This document shows positions 16,980-25,835 of a DNA stretch of 64,000 bases, piece after piece. The first letter of the stretch is position 1. Each line of letters begins with the position of its first letter. Both the position numbers and the translations under genes were made by a program. The DNA comes from Puniceibacterium antarcticum (GTDB lineage: Bacteria > Pseudomonadota > Alphaproteobacteria > Rhodobacterales > Rhodobacteraceae): positions 310,001-374,000 of the forward strand of contig NZ_AWWI01000121.1 of the NCBI RefSeq assembly GCF_002760615.1, in the 5' to 3' direction. A model generated the notes under the pieces. That model was not told the DNA's origin and did no database searches. It saw only the letters and a list, made by a program, of their open reading frames with translations.

Positions 16980-18524
16980 ATGGCAGAGGCAGGCACACAG
17001 CGCAGGGCACGTGGCGGTGGCGGGGCGGCCCGGCGGGCCGAACGCACGGCAATCAGCATCGAGACGGCGAAATACATCGAACGCAACATTCCCAATTTCG
17101 AGGTTCTGGGCGAAGAGGCGCTTGAGATCATCGAGGCCAATGCCGAAACCGTGCTGGCCGAGATCGGCGTGAATTTTGTCAACAATCCCGCCGCGCTCAA
17201 GCGCTGGCAGGATGCGGGTGCCGAGATCGAGGGTGAGCGGGTGCGCATCCCGCGCGGTCTGGCGCGCCAGCTCTGCAGCACCGCGCCATCCCAGTACACC
17301 CAGCACGCCCGCAACCCAGCGCGCAATGTGGTGATGGGCGGCAGGAACCTTGTCCTTGCCCCGGTTTACGGGCCGCCCTTTGTGCATGATGCCGAAAAGG
17401 GCCGCCGCTATGCCACGATGGAGGATTTCCGCAATTTTGTGAAGCTGGGCTATATGTCCAGATGGCTGCACCATTCCGGCGGCACGGTCTGCGAGCCGAC
17501 CGACATTGCAGTGAACAAGCGCCACCTGGACATGCTGCACGCGCACATGACGCTGTCGGACAAGCCCTTCATGGGATCGGTCACCGAACCCAGCCGCGCG
17601 CAGGACAGCGTCGAGATGTGCGAGGTGCTGTTTGGCAAGACGTTCGTGCAGGACAACACGGTGATGACCAGCCTCATCAACATCAACTCGCCGATGACCT
17701 TTGACGACACGATGATGGGGGCGCTGGAAATCTATGCGGCCAACAATCAGGCCTGCATCATCTCCCCCTTCATTGTCGGCGGGGCGATGGCGCCGGTGTC
17801 GGTTGCGGGCACGCTGACGCAGGTGCTGGCCGAGGTGCTGGCCGGCATCGCCTATTCCCAACTTGTGCGCCCGGGCGCGCCGGTGATCTTCGGCGCGTTT
17901 GTGACCTCGATCGACATGAACTCCGGCGCGCCGACCTTTGGCACGCCCGAGGCCTCGCTGATCACCTATGGCGCGGGGCAGCTCGCGCGCGGGATGGGTC
18001 TGCCCTACCGCTCTGCCGGGGCGTTCTGCGGATCGAAACTGCCCGATGCGCAGGCGGCCTATGAAACGGCCAACTCGTTGAATATGGGGCTTTTGTCCGG
18101 CGTGAATTTCATGCTGCACGCCTGCGGCTGGCTCGAAGGCGGGCTCGTGTCCTCTTACGAGAAATTCGTGATGGATGCGGACCAGCTCGGCACGCTGCAT
18201 CACCTCGCACGTGGGGTGCAGATTGACGAAAACGCCCAGGCGATGGAGGCAATTGCCGAGGTGGGGCCGGGGGGCCATTACCTCGGCTGCGCGCACACGC
18301 AGGCGAATTTCAAGGATGCCTTCTGGCGCTCGGATCTGTTCGACTACAAACCGTTCGAAACCTGGAGCGAGGAGGGCGCCCGTGACACCATGGCGCTGGC
18401 CACCCTCCGGGTGAAACAGCAGCTGGCCACCTATCAGCAGCCTGCGCTGGACCCGGCCATTGCCGAGGCGCTTGACGCCTTTGTCGCGCAGAAAAAAGCG
18501 TCCATGCCCGATGCCTTGCTGTAA
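16980..18524 (+). CDS. Trimethylamine/glycine-betaine methyltransferase family protein (non-pyrrolysine MttB type)
   Basis: 514 residues from an ATG with GGAAGAG upstream. It belongs to the MttB superfamily of corrinoid-dependent methyltransferases (TIM-barrel): recognisable parts are the N-terminal FEVLGEEALEIIEANAETVLAEIGV, the middle TFDDTMMGALEIYAANNQ, and the C-terminal GPGGHYLGCAHTQANF. No in-frame amber codon occurs, so it is not a pyrrolysine enzyme. Such proteins are abundant in roseobacters and, where studied, demethylate quaternary amines such as glycine betaine rather than trimethylamine. No corrinoid protein gene (MttC/MtbC) is adjacent, so substrate and partner remain open. Confidence 0.88.
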   Translation: MAEAGTQRRARGGGGAARRAERTAISIETAKYIERNIPNFEVLGEEALEIIEANAETVLAEIGVNFVNNPAALKRWQDAGAEIEGERVRIPRGLARQLCSTAPSQYTQHARNPARNVVMGGRNLVLAPVYGPPFVHDAEKGRRYATMEDFRNFVKLGYMSRWLHHSGGTVCEPTDIAVNKRHLDMLHAHMTLSDKPFMGSVTEPSRAQDSVEMCEVLFGKTFVQDNTVMTSLININSPMTFDDTMMGALEIYAANNQACIISPFIVGGAMAPVSVAGTLTQVLAEVLAGIAYSQLVRPGAPVIFGAFVTSIDMNSGAPTFGTPEASLITYGAGQLARGMGLPYRSAGAFCGSKLPDAQAAYETANSLNMGLLSGVNFMLHACGWLEGGLVSSYEKFVMDADQLGTLHHLARGVQIDENAQAMEAIAEVGPGGHYLGCAHTQANFKDAFWRSDLFDYKPFETWSEEGARDTMALATLRVKQQLATYQQPALDPAIAEALDAFVAQKKASMPDALL

Positions 18525-18580
18525 GGCGCATCTGGTCTGACCTGACATCATCAGCCCGCGGTCCTGCCTTCTGCCGAAGG

Positions 18581-18609
18581 CCGGGATCGCGGCTTTGCGA
18601 TCCGGATTT
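18581..18609 (+). terminator. Possible terminator behind the mttB-like gene
   Basis: ccgggatcgc (18581-18590) can pair with gcgatccgg (18597-18605) with one bulged base and a six-base loop; only ATTTC follows, so the U-run is weak. It lies between the convergent mttB-like gene and the DUF6477 gene. Confidence 0.4.
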
Positions 18610-18634
18610 CAGCTGACACGCTGGAGGGGCCGCA

Positions 18635-18943
18635 TCACTCTGCGGCAATCAAAGTGATTGGACCAGAGGCGCGCAGCAGCTGCGCCTCTCCCATCATTGC
18701 GACCAGCACTTCGATATGACGGCTGAGCGAATAGCCCGCAGCGCTGGCGCTGCGCTGCTGCTCCAGCCCCTCCTCGATCGTGATCAGTTGGCGCAGGGCG
18801 GTGCCATTGTCCGGCAGATGGCTGACCCCAAGCAGCCTCTGCAATTGCGCGCTGCGCCGATAGTCTGCCATCCCGATCCGGGCGGTGCGGATCAGCAGCC
18901 GGGGGCGGCGAATCGATTCGAGCATGCGAAGGGCGTCGGTCAT
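18635..18943 (-). CDS. DUF6477 family protein
   Basis: 102 residues from the ATG at 18943 with a GAGGAAG ribosome site at good spacing. The frame stays open further upstream but that part overlaps the divergent promoter region. The sequence MTDALRMLESIRRPRLLIR followed by ARIGMADYRR, the helix LGVSHLPDNGTALRQLITIEE, and HIEVLVAMMGEAQLL match a small protein family that I know only from Rhodobacterales. It is predicted to be mostly helical and basic at the N-terminus. No function is known. It is divergent from the DUF6456 gene, and the shared gap contains a CtrA-like site. Confidence 0.8.
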   Translation of the reverse strand: MTDALRMLESIRRPRLLIRTARIGMADYRRSAQLQRLLGVSHLPDNGTALRQLITIEEGLEQQRSASAAGYSLSRHIEVLVAMMGEAQLLRASGPITLIAAE

Positions 18944-19077
18944 TGGGGTCTTCCTCATTGAATGGACCATCAGCATGGCACACGAAAAGAGGGTGTTGCG
19001 CGGTGGCGCCAGAAACCGCCCGCGCCCTTCACAACTGTTTAGAGTTTCGCAACAATGCTTACGTAAGTGTAAATTTG

Positions 19078-19093
19078 TTAACCATGAAGTAAC
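19078..19093 (+). promoter_or_regulatory. CtrA-like binding site between the DUF6477 and DUF6456 genes
   Basis: The sequence TTAA-CCATGAA-GTAAC matches the alphaproteobacterial CtrA consensus TTAA-N7-TTAAC with one mismatch. It lies 77 bases upstream of the DUF6456 ATG, in an AT-rich stretch (about 19030-19120) of an otherwise GC-rich region. Functional binding is inferred only. Confidence 0.45.
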
Positions 19094-19169
19094 AATAACA
19101 CGCAAGTGTTCCGCAATAAGGTGGGGATATCTCTGTGGGTATCTCAGCAGCTGCAAAGGAAGCCGGACG

Positions 19170-20306
19170 ATGATCCGCAGCATGAGCTACGAAACCGACG
19201 ATGCCCTGCCCGCATGGCTGCCGGACGCTGCGCGCCACTACCTCGCCCATATCGAAACCGGCCTGCCGATACGGGTGCTGGCCAGACGAGCGGGCTGCCA
19301 TGCCTCAACCGTGCTGCGTCAGGTGCGCAAACTGGAAAGCCGCCGCGATGATCCCCTGGTTGATGCGGCGCTGCGCCGTCTGGGTCAACAGCTGTTCTCC
19401 CCGATCATCGGACATCATGAAAAGGAAACTGCCAAAATGAATGCTTCAGTCACCGCATACCCCGCCAATGTCGATCAAAAAACCTTGGCCCGCGAAGCGC
19501 GCCGGATCCTGCGACGGCTCAGCGAACCCGGCGCGGTTCTGGCTGTGGCGGCAGAGATGGACAAGGCCGTCGTGGTCCGCGATACGGCCCAGGGGGGCGC
19601 GACCCGCACCGCCGTGGTTGACAGCACCATCGCCCAGGCCATGGCGCTCAAGGACTGGATCGTCTGCGTGACCCCGGGACGGATCGCGCGCTACCGGATT
19701 ACGGCGGCGGGGCGCTCTGCCCTGACCCAGCTGATGGCCGAACAGGAAAGCCGCCTGCGCGGTTTTGCCGAGGCGCAGACTGGCTTTACCTCTGGCCCGC
19801 TGACCGGACGCGCCGCCGAAGAGGCGATGGAACGTCAGGACACCGATCCGCGCGGCCTGCGTCCGCGCTATGCAGTCGGCGACAGCCCGCTGGCCGCTCT
19901 GGCCCGGCGGCGCGATCGCGATGGCACCCCCTTTCTCGGCGATGATCTGGTCAGCGCCGGAGAGCGCCTGCGCGAGGATTTCGAACTCAGCCAGATGGGG
20001 GCGCGCATCGGCCAGAACTGGGAACAGTTCCTGACCGCCGGTGTGCAGACCAGCCGTTGTGGGACAGAAATCCCGCGCGGCGCCACAGCCGCCCACAGCC
20101 GCGTTTCAGCCGCGCTGGCAGACCTCGGCCCCGGACTTGCCGATGTGGCAGTGCGGTGCTGCTGCCATCTCGAAGGGCTGGAAACGGCCGAAAAACGCAG
20201 AGGCTGGTCGGCCCGCTCTGGCAAGATCGTGCTGCGCATCGCACTGCAGCGCTTGCGCCGCCATTATGACGAAACGATTGGCGCAGGCGGCGGGCTGATC
20301 GGCTAG
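19170..20306 (+). CDS. Helix-turn-helix / DUF6456 domain protein
   Basis: 378 residues from the ATG at 19170, which has AAAGGAAG upstream; the longer open frame before it is unlikely to be translated. The N-terminal part (residues about 10-60) has a helix-turn-helix-like segment, GLPIRVLARRAGCHASTVLRQ. The C-terminal 130 residues match DUF6456: SPLAALARRRDRDG-PFL, then AGERLREDFELSQ, and the C-terminal CCHLEGLETAEKRRGW with RSGKIVLRIALQRLRRHY. A DNA-binding regulatory role is likely. It faces the DUF6477 gene across a gap with a CtrA-like site, which hints at cell-cycle or gene-transfer-agent-type control, but this is conjecture. Confidence 0.85.
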   Translation: MIRSMSYETDDALPAWLPDAARHYLAHIETGLPIRVLARRAGCHASTVLRQVRKLESRRDDPLVDAALRRLGQQLFSPIIGHHEKETAKMNASVTAYPANVDQKTLAREARRILRRLSEPGAVLAVAAEMDKAVVVRDTAQGGATRTAVVDSTIAQAMALKDWIVCVTPGRIARYRITAAGRSALTQLMAEQESRLRGFAEAQTGFTSGPLTGRAAEEAMERQDTDPRGLRPRYAVGDSPLAALARRRDRDGTPFLGDDLVSAGERLREDFELSQMGARIGQNWEQFLTAGVQTSRCGTEIPRGATAAHSRVSAALADLGPGLADVAVRCCCHLEGLETAEKRRGWSARSGKIVLRIALQRLRRHYDETIGAGGGLIG

Positions 20307-20381
20307 GCTGTCACCCACCGTCTGGGCTAGGGCCCGCGGTTTCTGCCATGGCCCCGCCGCAGCCAGACAGTCCCACAGATT

Positions 20382-20440
20382 TCATCTGCCCGGAAGTATC
20401 CCGGGGGAGGCGCCCGTCAGGGCGTCGGGGGCAGCGCCCC
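20382..20440 (+). repeat. Dispersed intergenic repeat, copy 2 (tail type A)
   Basis: Head tcatctgcccggaagtatcc plus cgggggagg, then the tail cgcccgtcagggcg and gggggcagcgcccc, nearly the same as 15839-15900. It lies between the DUF6456 gene and the convergent catalase gene. Confidence 0.8.
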
Positions 20441-20494
20441 TGCCACGGTCAGATCCGTGCTTAAATCTGTAAATTTCTTTCCAAACCCCTTTTC

Positions 20495-20528
20495 CCGTCC
20501 CCCGCTCAGTCGTCTGTGCGGGGGACGG
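20495..20528 (-). terminator. Strong hairpin behind the catalase gene
   Basis: An 11-bp perfect stem, ccgtcccccgc (20495-20505) with gcgggggacgg (20518-20528), begins six bases after the catalase stop. There is no T-run after it on the minus strand, so it may act as a transcript stabiliser or imperfect terminator. Confidence 0.5.
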
Positions 20529-20534
20529 TGCTGC

Positions 20535-22034
20535 TCACTCGGCGGCGTCGACTTGGGTGTCATCCGTGACCGGCACCGCGTTCACGTCCCCGGCGGTTTT
20601 CAGCGCCTCGCGCACACCCGATTCATAGTCCGGATGCACCCGTTTCAGCACAGCGAGCCAGCGCTCGGTCACGCTCTCTGAGCACGGCCCCATCGCGGCG
20701 GCCATGTTGTCATGCAGCCTGTCACGCTCGTCCTGATCCATCACCTCGGCATAGAGCGCGCGGGGTTGGATGAAATCCGCCTCTGTCACCTCTTGGGTAT
20801 AGCGGAAGGCTTCCGGGTCGATCTTCAGTGCCGGTTCCGTCACCGACGGGTCCGCCACCGGGCCGCCATACTGGTTCGGCTCGTAATAGGCATCGGGGTT
20901 GTCGAAGTCATTGGTGAAGAAGCGCATGGCACCATCCTTGTGATAGTGCTGCACCTCGGCATTCTTCGGCGCATTGGCGGGCAGCGCCTCGTAATGGGTG
21001 CCCAGACGATAGCGATGCGCATCCGCATAGGACCAGACCCGGGCCTGCAGCATCTTGTCAGGGCTGAAACCGATGCCCGGCACAACGTTGGACGGGCTGT
21101 AGGCGGCATTCTCCACATACTGGAAATAGTTCGGCGCGTTGCGGTTCATCTCAAGTTCGCCCACCTCGATCAGTGGAAACTGGTCATGCGGCCAGACCTT
21201 GGTCACATCGAACGGGTTGAAATCGACCTCGTTGGCCATTTCCTCTTCCATCACCTGAATCTTCAGCGTCCATTTCGGGAATTCCCCGGAATCGAGCGCG
21301 TTGTACAGATCCTCCTGATAGCTTTCCCGCGTCTTGCCGATCAACATTTCCGCCTCGGCATTGGTGTAATGCTTGTGGCCCTGCTGCGTCTTGAAGTGGA
21401 ACTTGACCCAAGTCCGCGTGCCCTCGTCATTCCACAGACTGAAGGTGTGAGAGCCGTAGCCGTTCATATGCATCGGATTCACCGGAATCCCGCGATCCGA
21501 CATCAGGATCGTCACCTGATGCACCGATTCGGGCTGGGCGGCCCAGAAATCGAACATCGCCTCGGGCGAGCGCATATTTGTCCGCGGATGACGCTTCTGC
21601 GTGCGGATAAAATCCGGAAACTTGTAGGCGTCACGGACAAAGAACACGGGCGTGTTGTTGCCGACCATGTCCCAGTTGCCCTCTTCGGTGTAGAATTTCA
21701 GCGAAAACCCCCGCACATCGCGCTCGGCGTCGGCGGCACCCGGCTCACCGGCGACGGTGGACCAGCGGGCCAGCACGTCGCAGCTGTTGCCGACCGTCGA
21801 AAACAGTTTCGCCCGTGTCAGGTGAGAAATGTCATGGGTCACAGTAAAGGTGCCGATGGCGCCCCAGCCCTTGGCATGAACGACCCGTTCGGGGATTCGC
21901 TCGCGGTTCTGATGCGCCAGCTTTTCGATCAGCTGATAATCATCCAGCAGCAGCGGACCACGCGGGCCTGCCGTCTTGGATGTGTCATTGGTGGGCATTG
22001 GCGCGCCGCCGGTTGTTGTCAGACGCTTGGTCAT
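20535..22034 (-). CDS. katA: Catalase (clade 3, small-subunit heme type)
   Basis: 499 residues from the ATG at 22034, preceded by GGAGGGAAG. It degrades hydrogen peroxide. The distal heme histidine is in RVVHAKGWG (His53), the proximal heme-ligand motif is [14 protein letters not shown] with the tyrosine ligand, and the NADPH-binding region is present. The length and the absence of the C-terminal flavodoxin-like domain of large catalases put it in the small-subunit group. Upstream, at 22121-22135, ATAG-N7-TTAT resembles part of an OxyR site; no oxyR gene is adjacent. Confidence 0.96.
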   Translation of the reverse strand: MTKRLTTTGGAPMPTNDTSKTAGPRGPLLLDDYQLIEKLAHQNRERIPERVVHAKGWGAIGTFTVTHDISHLTRAKLFSTVGNSCDVLARWSTVAGEPGAADAERDVRGFSLKFYTEEGNWDMVGNNTPVFFVRDAYKFPDFIRTQKRHPRTNMRSPEAMFDFWAAQPESVHQVTILMSDRGIPVNPMHMNGYGSHTFSLWNDEGTRTWVKFHFKTQQGHKHYTNAEAEMLIGKTRESYQEDLYNALDSGEFPKWTLKIQVMEEEMANEVDFNPFDVTKVWPHDQFPLIEVGELEMNRNAPNYFQYVENAAYSPSNVVPGIGFSPDKMLQARVWSYADAHRYRLGTHYEALPANAPKNAEVQHYHKDGAMRFFTNDFDNPDAYYEPNQYGGPVADPSVTEPALKIDPEAFRYTQEVTEADFIQPRALYAEVMDQDERDRLHDNMAAAMGPCSESVTERWLAVLKRVHPDYESGVREALKTAGDVNAVPVTDDTQVDAAE

Positions 22035-22353
22035 GGGACTTCCCTCCGGATTGATGTTCTGCACCGACGAAACGGTGCGCGCAGGCCGATAGTTCCCGAT
22101 GAAAATTATTTCGACTTTCGATAGGATTTTCTTATCAGGCATCATACCGCAGGGCTGCGCAATGGCGGCGCTGTGCCCCGGCGCGTGGTGAACCGGTCTG
22201 TGGGGCAGCGGGGGAAAAGCGGCAGAACAGAGGGCATACTCGTTAAATTTTGGAATGCTCCGCATTGCATGACGGCTATGCGGCACTGGTACTGCCCTCT
22301 GCAGTTGCTTATGCTATGCATCAAGTCTTAAAAAATTACGCGGGGTATACCAC
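22035..22353. other. Divergent promoter region of katA and lipA
   Basis: This 319-base gap separates divergent katA and lipA. The part near katA is AT-rich (22095-22140) and has two copies of cgatag at 22087-22092 and 22119-22124 and an imperfect OxyR-like ATAG-N7-TTAT at 22121-22135. The part near lipA has ctatgcatcaagtcttaaaaaattacg, a plausible AT-rich promoter. No coding sequence is supported. Confidence 0.5.
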
Positions 22354-23307
22354 GTGCGAGATCTGAAAATTCCCGAGCAGCGCCACCCCGAAAAGGCGCG
22401 GCGCAAGGACAACGCCCAGCCCAAGAAACCCGACTGGATCCGGGTGCGGGCGCCGGGCGGTCAGGGCTATGCGGAAACACGCAGCATTATCCGCGAACAC
22501 AAGCTTGTCACCGTCTGCGAAGAGGCAGGCTGCCCCAATGTGGGGGAGTGCTGGTCGCAGGGCCATGCGACGATGATGATCATGGGCGAGGTCTGCACCC
22601 GCGCCTGTTCCTTCTGCAACATCGCCACCGGCAAACCGCCAGAGGCGCTGGATGCCTTTGAACCGGGCCGCGTTGCCGATGCGGTGCAGAAACTGGGCCT
22701 GAACCATGTGGTCATCACATCGGTCGACCGCGACGATGTCGAAGATGGCGGGGCCGAACACTTTGCCCAGACCATCCGCGCCATCCGCCACCGCAGCCCC
22801 GGCACCACGATCGAGATTCTGACGCCCGATTTTATCCGCTGCGCCCCCGAAGCACTGGAAAAGGTCGTCGCTGCACGCCCCGACGTGTTCAACCACAACC
22901 TTGAAACCGTGCCAGGCCTCTACCCAGAGGTGCGCCCCGGCGCGCGCTATTTCCATTCGCTGCGTCTGCTGCAACGGGTCAAGGAAATGGATCCGTCGAT
23001 GTTCACCAAATCCGGCATCATGGTCGGTCTGGGCGAGGATCGTCAGGCCGTCATGCAGGTGATGGACGACATGCGCGCCGCCGATATCGATTTCCTGACC
23101 ATCGGCCAGTATCTGCAGCCCACACCGAAACACCATGCCGTGGACCGTTTTGTGCACCCGGATGAATTTGCCGCCTATGAACGCGCGGCGCTGGGCAAGG
23201 GGTTCCTGATGGTGTCGGCAACGCCGCTGACCCGTTCGTCTTACCACGCGGGCGATGATTTCGCCCGTCTGCGCACCGCCCGGGAATTGAAGCTCGCCAG
23301 CGCCTGA
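22354..23307 (+). CDS. lipA: Lipoyl synthase (radical SAM)
   Basis: 317 residues from a GTG start. LipA inserts two sulfurs into protein-bound octanoate to make the lipoyl cofactor of 2-oxoacid dehydrogenases and the glycine cleavage system. Two cysteine sets are clear: the auxiliary cluster [12 protein letters not shown] and the radical [11 protein letters not shown]. The conserved NHNLETV and GIMVGLGE segments follow, and the C-terminus keeps the RSSYHAGD serine motif. It is a single gene followed by a terminator at 23388-23425. Confidence 0.97.
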   Translation: MRDLKIPEQRHPEKARRKDNAQPKKPDWIRVRAPGGQGYAETRSIIREHKLVTVCEEAGCPNVGECWSQGHATMMIMGEVCTRACSFCNIATGKPPEALDAFEPGRVADAVQKLGLNHVVITSVDRDDVEDGGAEHFAQTIRAIRHRSPGTTIEILTPDFIRCAPEALEKVVAARPDVFNHNLETVPGLYPEVRPGARYFHSLRLLQRVKEMDPSMFTKSGIMVGLGEDRQAVMQVMDDMRAADIDFLTIGQYLQPTPKHHAVDRFVHPDEFAAYERAALGKGFLMVSATPLTRSSYHAGDDFARLRTARELKLASA

Positions 23308-23318
23308 CGCCTGTCGGG

Positions 23319-23383
23319 TTTGCAGGGCACTGCAGCACGCGGCGTTTGCAGAGTTTGCGATGTTGGATTTGCATAATTGCAAA
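23319..23383. repeat. TTTGCA-rich tract A
   Basis: TTTGCA or TTTGC occurs at 23319-23324, 23345-23350, 23354-23358 and 23368-23373, and ATTGCAAA at 23376-23383. Its end (ggatttgcataattgcaaag) resembles the end of tract B at 25131-25146. The tract lies between convergent lipA and the diheme cytochrome gene. Confidence 0.5.
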
Positions 23384-23387
23384 GACA

Positions 23388-23425
23388 GAAAGCGCAGAGG
23401 GCCGTCCGCTCTCTGCGCTTTTTCT
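23388..23425 (+). terminator. Bidirectional terminator between lipA and the diheme cytochrome gene
   Basis: agcgcagag (23391-23399) pairs with ctctgcgct (23411-23419) and is followed by TTTTTCT on the plus strand; on the minus strand the stem is followed by TTTCTGTCTTT. It can end both convergent transcripts. Confidence 0.85.
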
Positions 23426-23484
23426 GTAGCGCAGCCATATAAAAACCATACGGTTTCCATACGCTTTCCATATGCCGGTTTTCG

Positions 23485-24381
23485 CTAGTTTTCCGCTGGT
23501 TGCGGCAGCGCCTTCAGGTAAGCGGCCACCGCTGCGCGGTCTGACGCGGGCAGCTTTGCAAAGTTCTCCACCACCGCAACCATGTGCCCGCCGACGCTGT
23601 CGAAATCGGGGGTAAAGCCGGTTTCGAGGTAATAGGCGATATCCGTTTCTGACCAACTCAGCTTGTCCGGTGTCAGTGCCGGAATGCGGCCTGTGCCGTT
23701 GGGATTCGCCGCACCGCTGAGCCAGGCGTCGCGCTGCAATCCACCCAGCACATTGCGCGGCGTGTGGCATTCGCCGCAATGGGCCAGCGCCTCGACCAGA
23801 TAGCGGCCCCGGGTCAGGGTCTCGTCCTCTGTGTCTGGTGCAACCCATTGATCTGTCATGAATAGCATCTTCCATACGCCCAGGCTCTGGCGGATGTTGA
23901 AGGGAAATCCTACCTCATGCGGCAGGCTGGGCGTGTCGCTTGGCGGGAGGCTTTGCAGATAGTCCCAGAGGTCGGCCACCTCCTGTGGCGCCATATGGGT
24001 GTAGGCGGTATAGGGGAAGGCGGGATAGAGGTGCTGCCCCTCTGGCGTGACGCCTTTGCTCACAGCACCGGCAAAATCCGTCAGACTCCAGCTGCCAATC
24101 CCCGCCCGTGCATCGGGCGAGATATTGGGGGCCAGAAACACGCCGAAATCCGAGGTGAACCGCTGACCACCGGCAAGCACCAGTTTGGCCTCACCCGTCG
24201 CGTCCGGCGCATGGTGGCAGGACGCACAGCCCGCCGCAGTGAACACCACCTCACCTTGTGCCGCATCGCCGGTCAGGCCGGAAAACACTGCGCTGTCAAC
24301 AGGTTGGGCGCGGGTCACAAACAGAACACCACCGGCGGCCATCAGGGCCGCCAGCGCGCCAAGGATCAATGTCTTGCGCAT
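23485..24381 (-). CDS. Diheme cytochrome c
   Basis: 298 residues with an N-terminal hydrophobic signal or anchor (LILGALAALMAAGGVLFV). Two heme-attachment sites are present: CASCH (after FTAAG) and CGECH (before TPRNVLGG), each in a class I cytochrome c domain; probable methionine ligands follow. It resembles the cytochrome subunits of periplasmic dehydrogenases (alcohol, gluconate or sulfite type), but no dehydrogenase gene is next to it. The start is eight bases after the stop of the cytochrome c' gene, so the pair forms an operon. The two TTTGCA-rich tracts lie outside this pair, one on each side. Confidence 0.88.
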   Translation of the reverse strand: MRKTLILGALAALMAAGGVLFVTRAQPVDSAVFSGLTGDAAQGEVVFTAAGCASCHHAPDATGEAKLVLAGGQRFTSDFGVFLAPNISPDARAGIGSWSLTDFAGAVSKGVTPEGQHLYPAFPYTAYTHMAPQEVADLWDYLQSLPPSDTPSLPHEVGFPFNIRQSLGVWKMLFMTDQWVAPDTEDETLTRGRYLVEALAHCGECHTPRNVLGGLQRDAWLSGAANPNGTGRIPALTPDKLSWSETDIAYYLETGFTPDFDSVGGHMVAVVENFAKLPASDRAAVAAYLKALPQPAEN

Positions 24382-24389
24382 GAAGGGCC

Positions 24390-24851
24390 TCAGCCGCTGG
24401 GCGCGCGGTGCTTGTCATGGCAGGCCTTGCAGGCGCCACCGACCTTGCCAAGCGCCGGGCCAATCGCCTCTTGTCCCGTGGCGGCGACCTCTTGCATGCC
24501 GCTCACAGCCGTCCCCAGCGCGGCCCATTTCGACAGGAAATCGTCGCGCTCATCCCAGATCGAGGGCAGGGCGCGGGTGCCGTCAAGGCTCATGTTGTCC
24601 GACCCTTCGGGCCAGAGCGGCGGTTCATAGATATGCGACACCGCCACCAGCGAATCTGCCGCATGCTGCGCCAGCTCGGCATCATAGGGCGTTTCGCCCT
24701 TGGCCATGCCGCCCAGAATACCCAGGTTGATTGCCAGAATTTGGAACTGGCCCTGACGGGCCTTGATTTGACCCGAAAAATCGGCTTGAGCCAAGGCCGC
24801 AGAGCCGCCAAAGACGGCCAGACCAGCCAGCAGAACAAGTGTCTTCTTCAT
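24390..24851 (-). CDS. Cytochrome c' (class II, c-556-like)
   Basis: 153 residues from the second of two adjacent ATG codons (24851; the first at 24854 is three bases closer to the AGGGAG site). A signal peptide ends near ALAQAD. The single heme site CKACH sits close to the C-terminus (GGACKACHDKHRAPSG), which defines class II cytochromes c. Such proteins form four-helix bundles and bind NO or CO or carry electrons. It is the first gene of a two-gene operon with the diheme cytochrome. Confidence 0.88.
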   Translation of the reverse strand: MKKTLVLLAGLAVFGGSAALAQADFSGQIKARQGQFQILAINLGILGGMAKGETPYDAELAQHAADSLVAVSHIYEPPLWPEGSDNMSLDGTRALPSIWDERDDFLSKWAALGTAVSGMQEVAATGQEAIGPALGKVGGACKACHDKHRAPSG

Positions 24852-25157
24852 CATGATCTCCCTATGCGTGCCCTTAGGTAACCTTGTATAAGCGTTCCCG
24901 CGCAATAAAAGTTTTTGTGACAGTTGTTTCTGGACGAGGGGCCTCTGATCTGGCGGCGCAGATTGGGACGGATCATCGGTAATAATTTGGGTGTTCTTGG
25001 ACCAAACCGACCCGGCCCTTGTGTCAGCCGCCCCAGACTTTTGGGGCGAACAACTCAAAAGTCCTCGGGCTGTTTGCAAATTTGCAAAATTGTTCCTGCA
25101 AATGACCAACTGTGATCTGCATTTCGCGAATTTGCAATTTGCAAAGCCGCCGCCAGA
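24852..25157. other. Gap between cytochrome c' and hpt genes, including TTTGCAAA-rich tract B
   Basis: The 306-base gap is upstream of the cytochrome operon and downstream of hpt. It contains two tandem TTTGCAAA units with no spacer (25073-25088), TTTGCAA directly followed by TTTGCAAA (25131-25145), and isolated TGCAAA at 25098-25103. TTTGCAAA pairs are the known site type of ScfR/PccR regulators (there with a four-base spacer). A hairpin-like stretch ccccagacttttggggc lies at about 25031-25047. No coding sequence is supported. Confidence 0.5.
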
Positions 25158-25715
25158 TCACTCTGCTGGTGCGTCTGCGTCCGGAAAACGCACCTTGCCA
25201 ATATAGGGCAGGTTGCGGTTGCGCTGCGCGTAGTCGATGCCATAGCCGACGACAAATTCATCCGGTATTTCAAAGCCAGTCCAGTCCGCCTTGAAATCGA
25301 CCTCGCGCCGCGAGGGCTTGTCCAGCAGGGCGATGGTGCGCAGCCGCGCGGGATTGCGCGAGTTCAGCAGGTTGGTCACGTGGCTCAGCGTATAGCCGGT
25401 GTCGACGATGTCCTCGACCACCAGCACATCCCGCCCTTCGATCTGGCCGCGCAGATCCTTGAGAATGCGCACCTCTCGGCTGCTTTGCATCGCATCCCCG
25501 TAAGAGGAAACTTCAAGGAAATCGACCTCGACCGGCAGGGTCAGTTCGCGCACCAGATCGGCGATAAAGATAAAGGATCCGCGCAGCAGGCCGACGACGA
25601 CCAGCTTGTCTGTACCGTCGAATTCGGTGTGAATTTTATGGCAAAGCACTTCGATCCTGGCTGCGATGGCCTTGGCCGAAATCATTTCGTCGATCACATA
25701 GAGACGTTGTGTCAT
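25158..25715 (-). CDS. hpt: Hypoxanthine phosphoribosyltransferase
   Basis: 185 residues from the ATG at 25715 ([21 protein letters not shown]). It salvages hypoxanthine or guanine by transferring phosphoribose from PRPP. The PRPP loop [14 protein letters not shown] and the first loop [16 protein letters not shown] are clear, and the C-terminal [18 protein letters not shown] matches Hpt. The gene is divergent from the COQ10-like gene (121 bases). AGAGAG lies before the ATG. Confidence 0.95.
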   Translation of the reverse strand: MTQRLYVIDEMISAKAIAARIEVLCHKIHTEFDGTDKLVVVGLLRGSFIFIADLVRELTLPVEVDFLEVSSYGDAMQSSREVRILKDLRGQIEGRDVLVVEDIVDTGYTLSHVTNLLNSRNPARLRTIALLDKPSRREVDFKADWTGFEIPDEFVVGYGIDYAQRNRNLPYIGKVRFPDADAPAE

Positions 25716-25835
25716 AGGGCTCTCTTGTTGGTTTCCCTTGATTTTCCGGGCGCAGCATACGACATGCACAGCCAATGTCACGGCGCAAACGGGCCGCGGC
25801 GACCGCGATCAGCACGCAGCCAGAGACGAGGGCCC

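Noticed and set aside
16794-18551. Long open frame antisense to the mttB-like gene (585 codons)
   Set aside because: It is a codon-bias shadow of the real gene, rich in Arg/His and without family motifs or a ribosome site.
20712-22124. 470-codon frame antisense to katA
   Set aside because: The minus-strand catalase has all active-site motifs; this frame is its complement.
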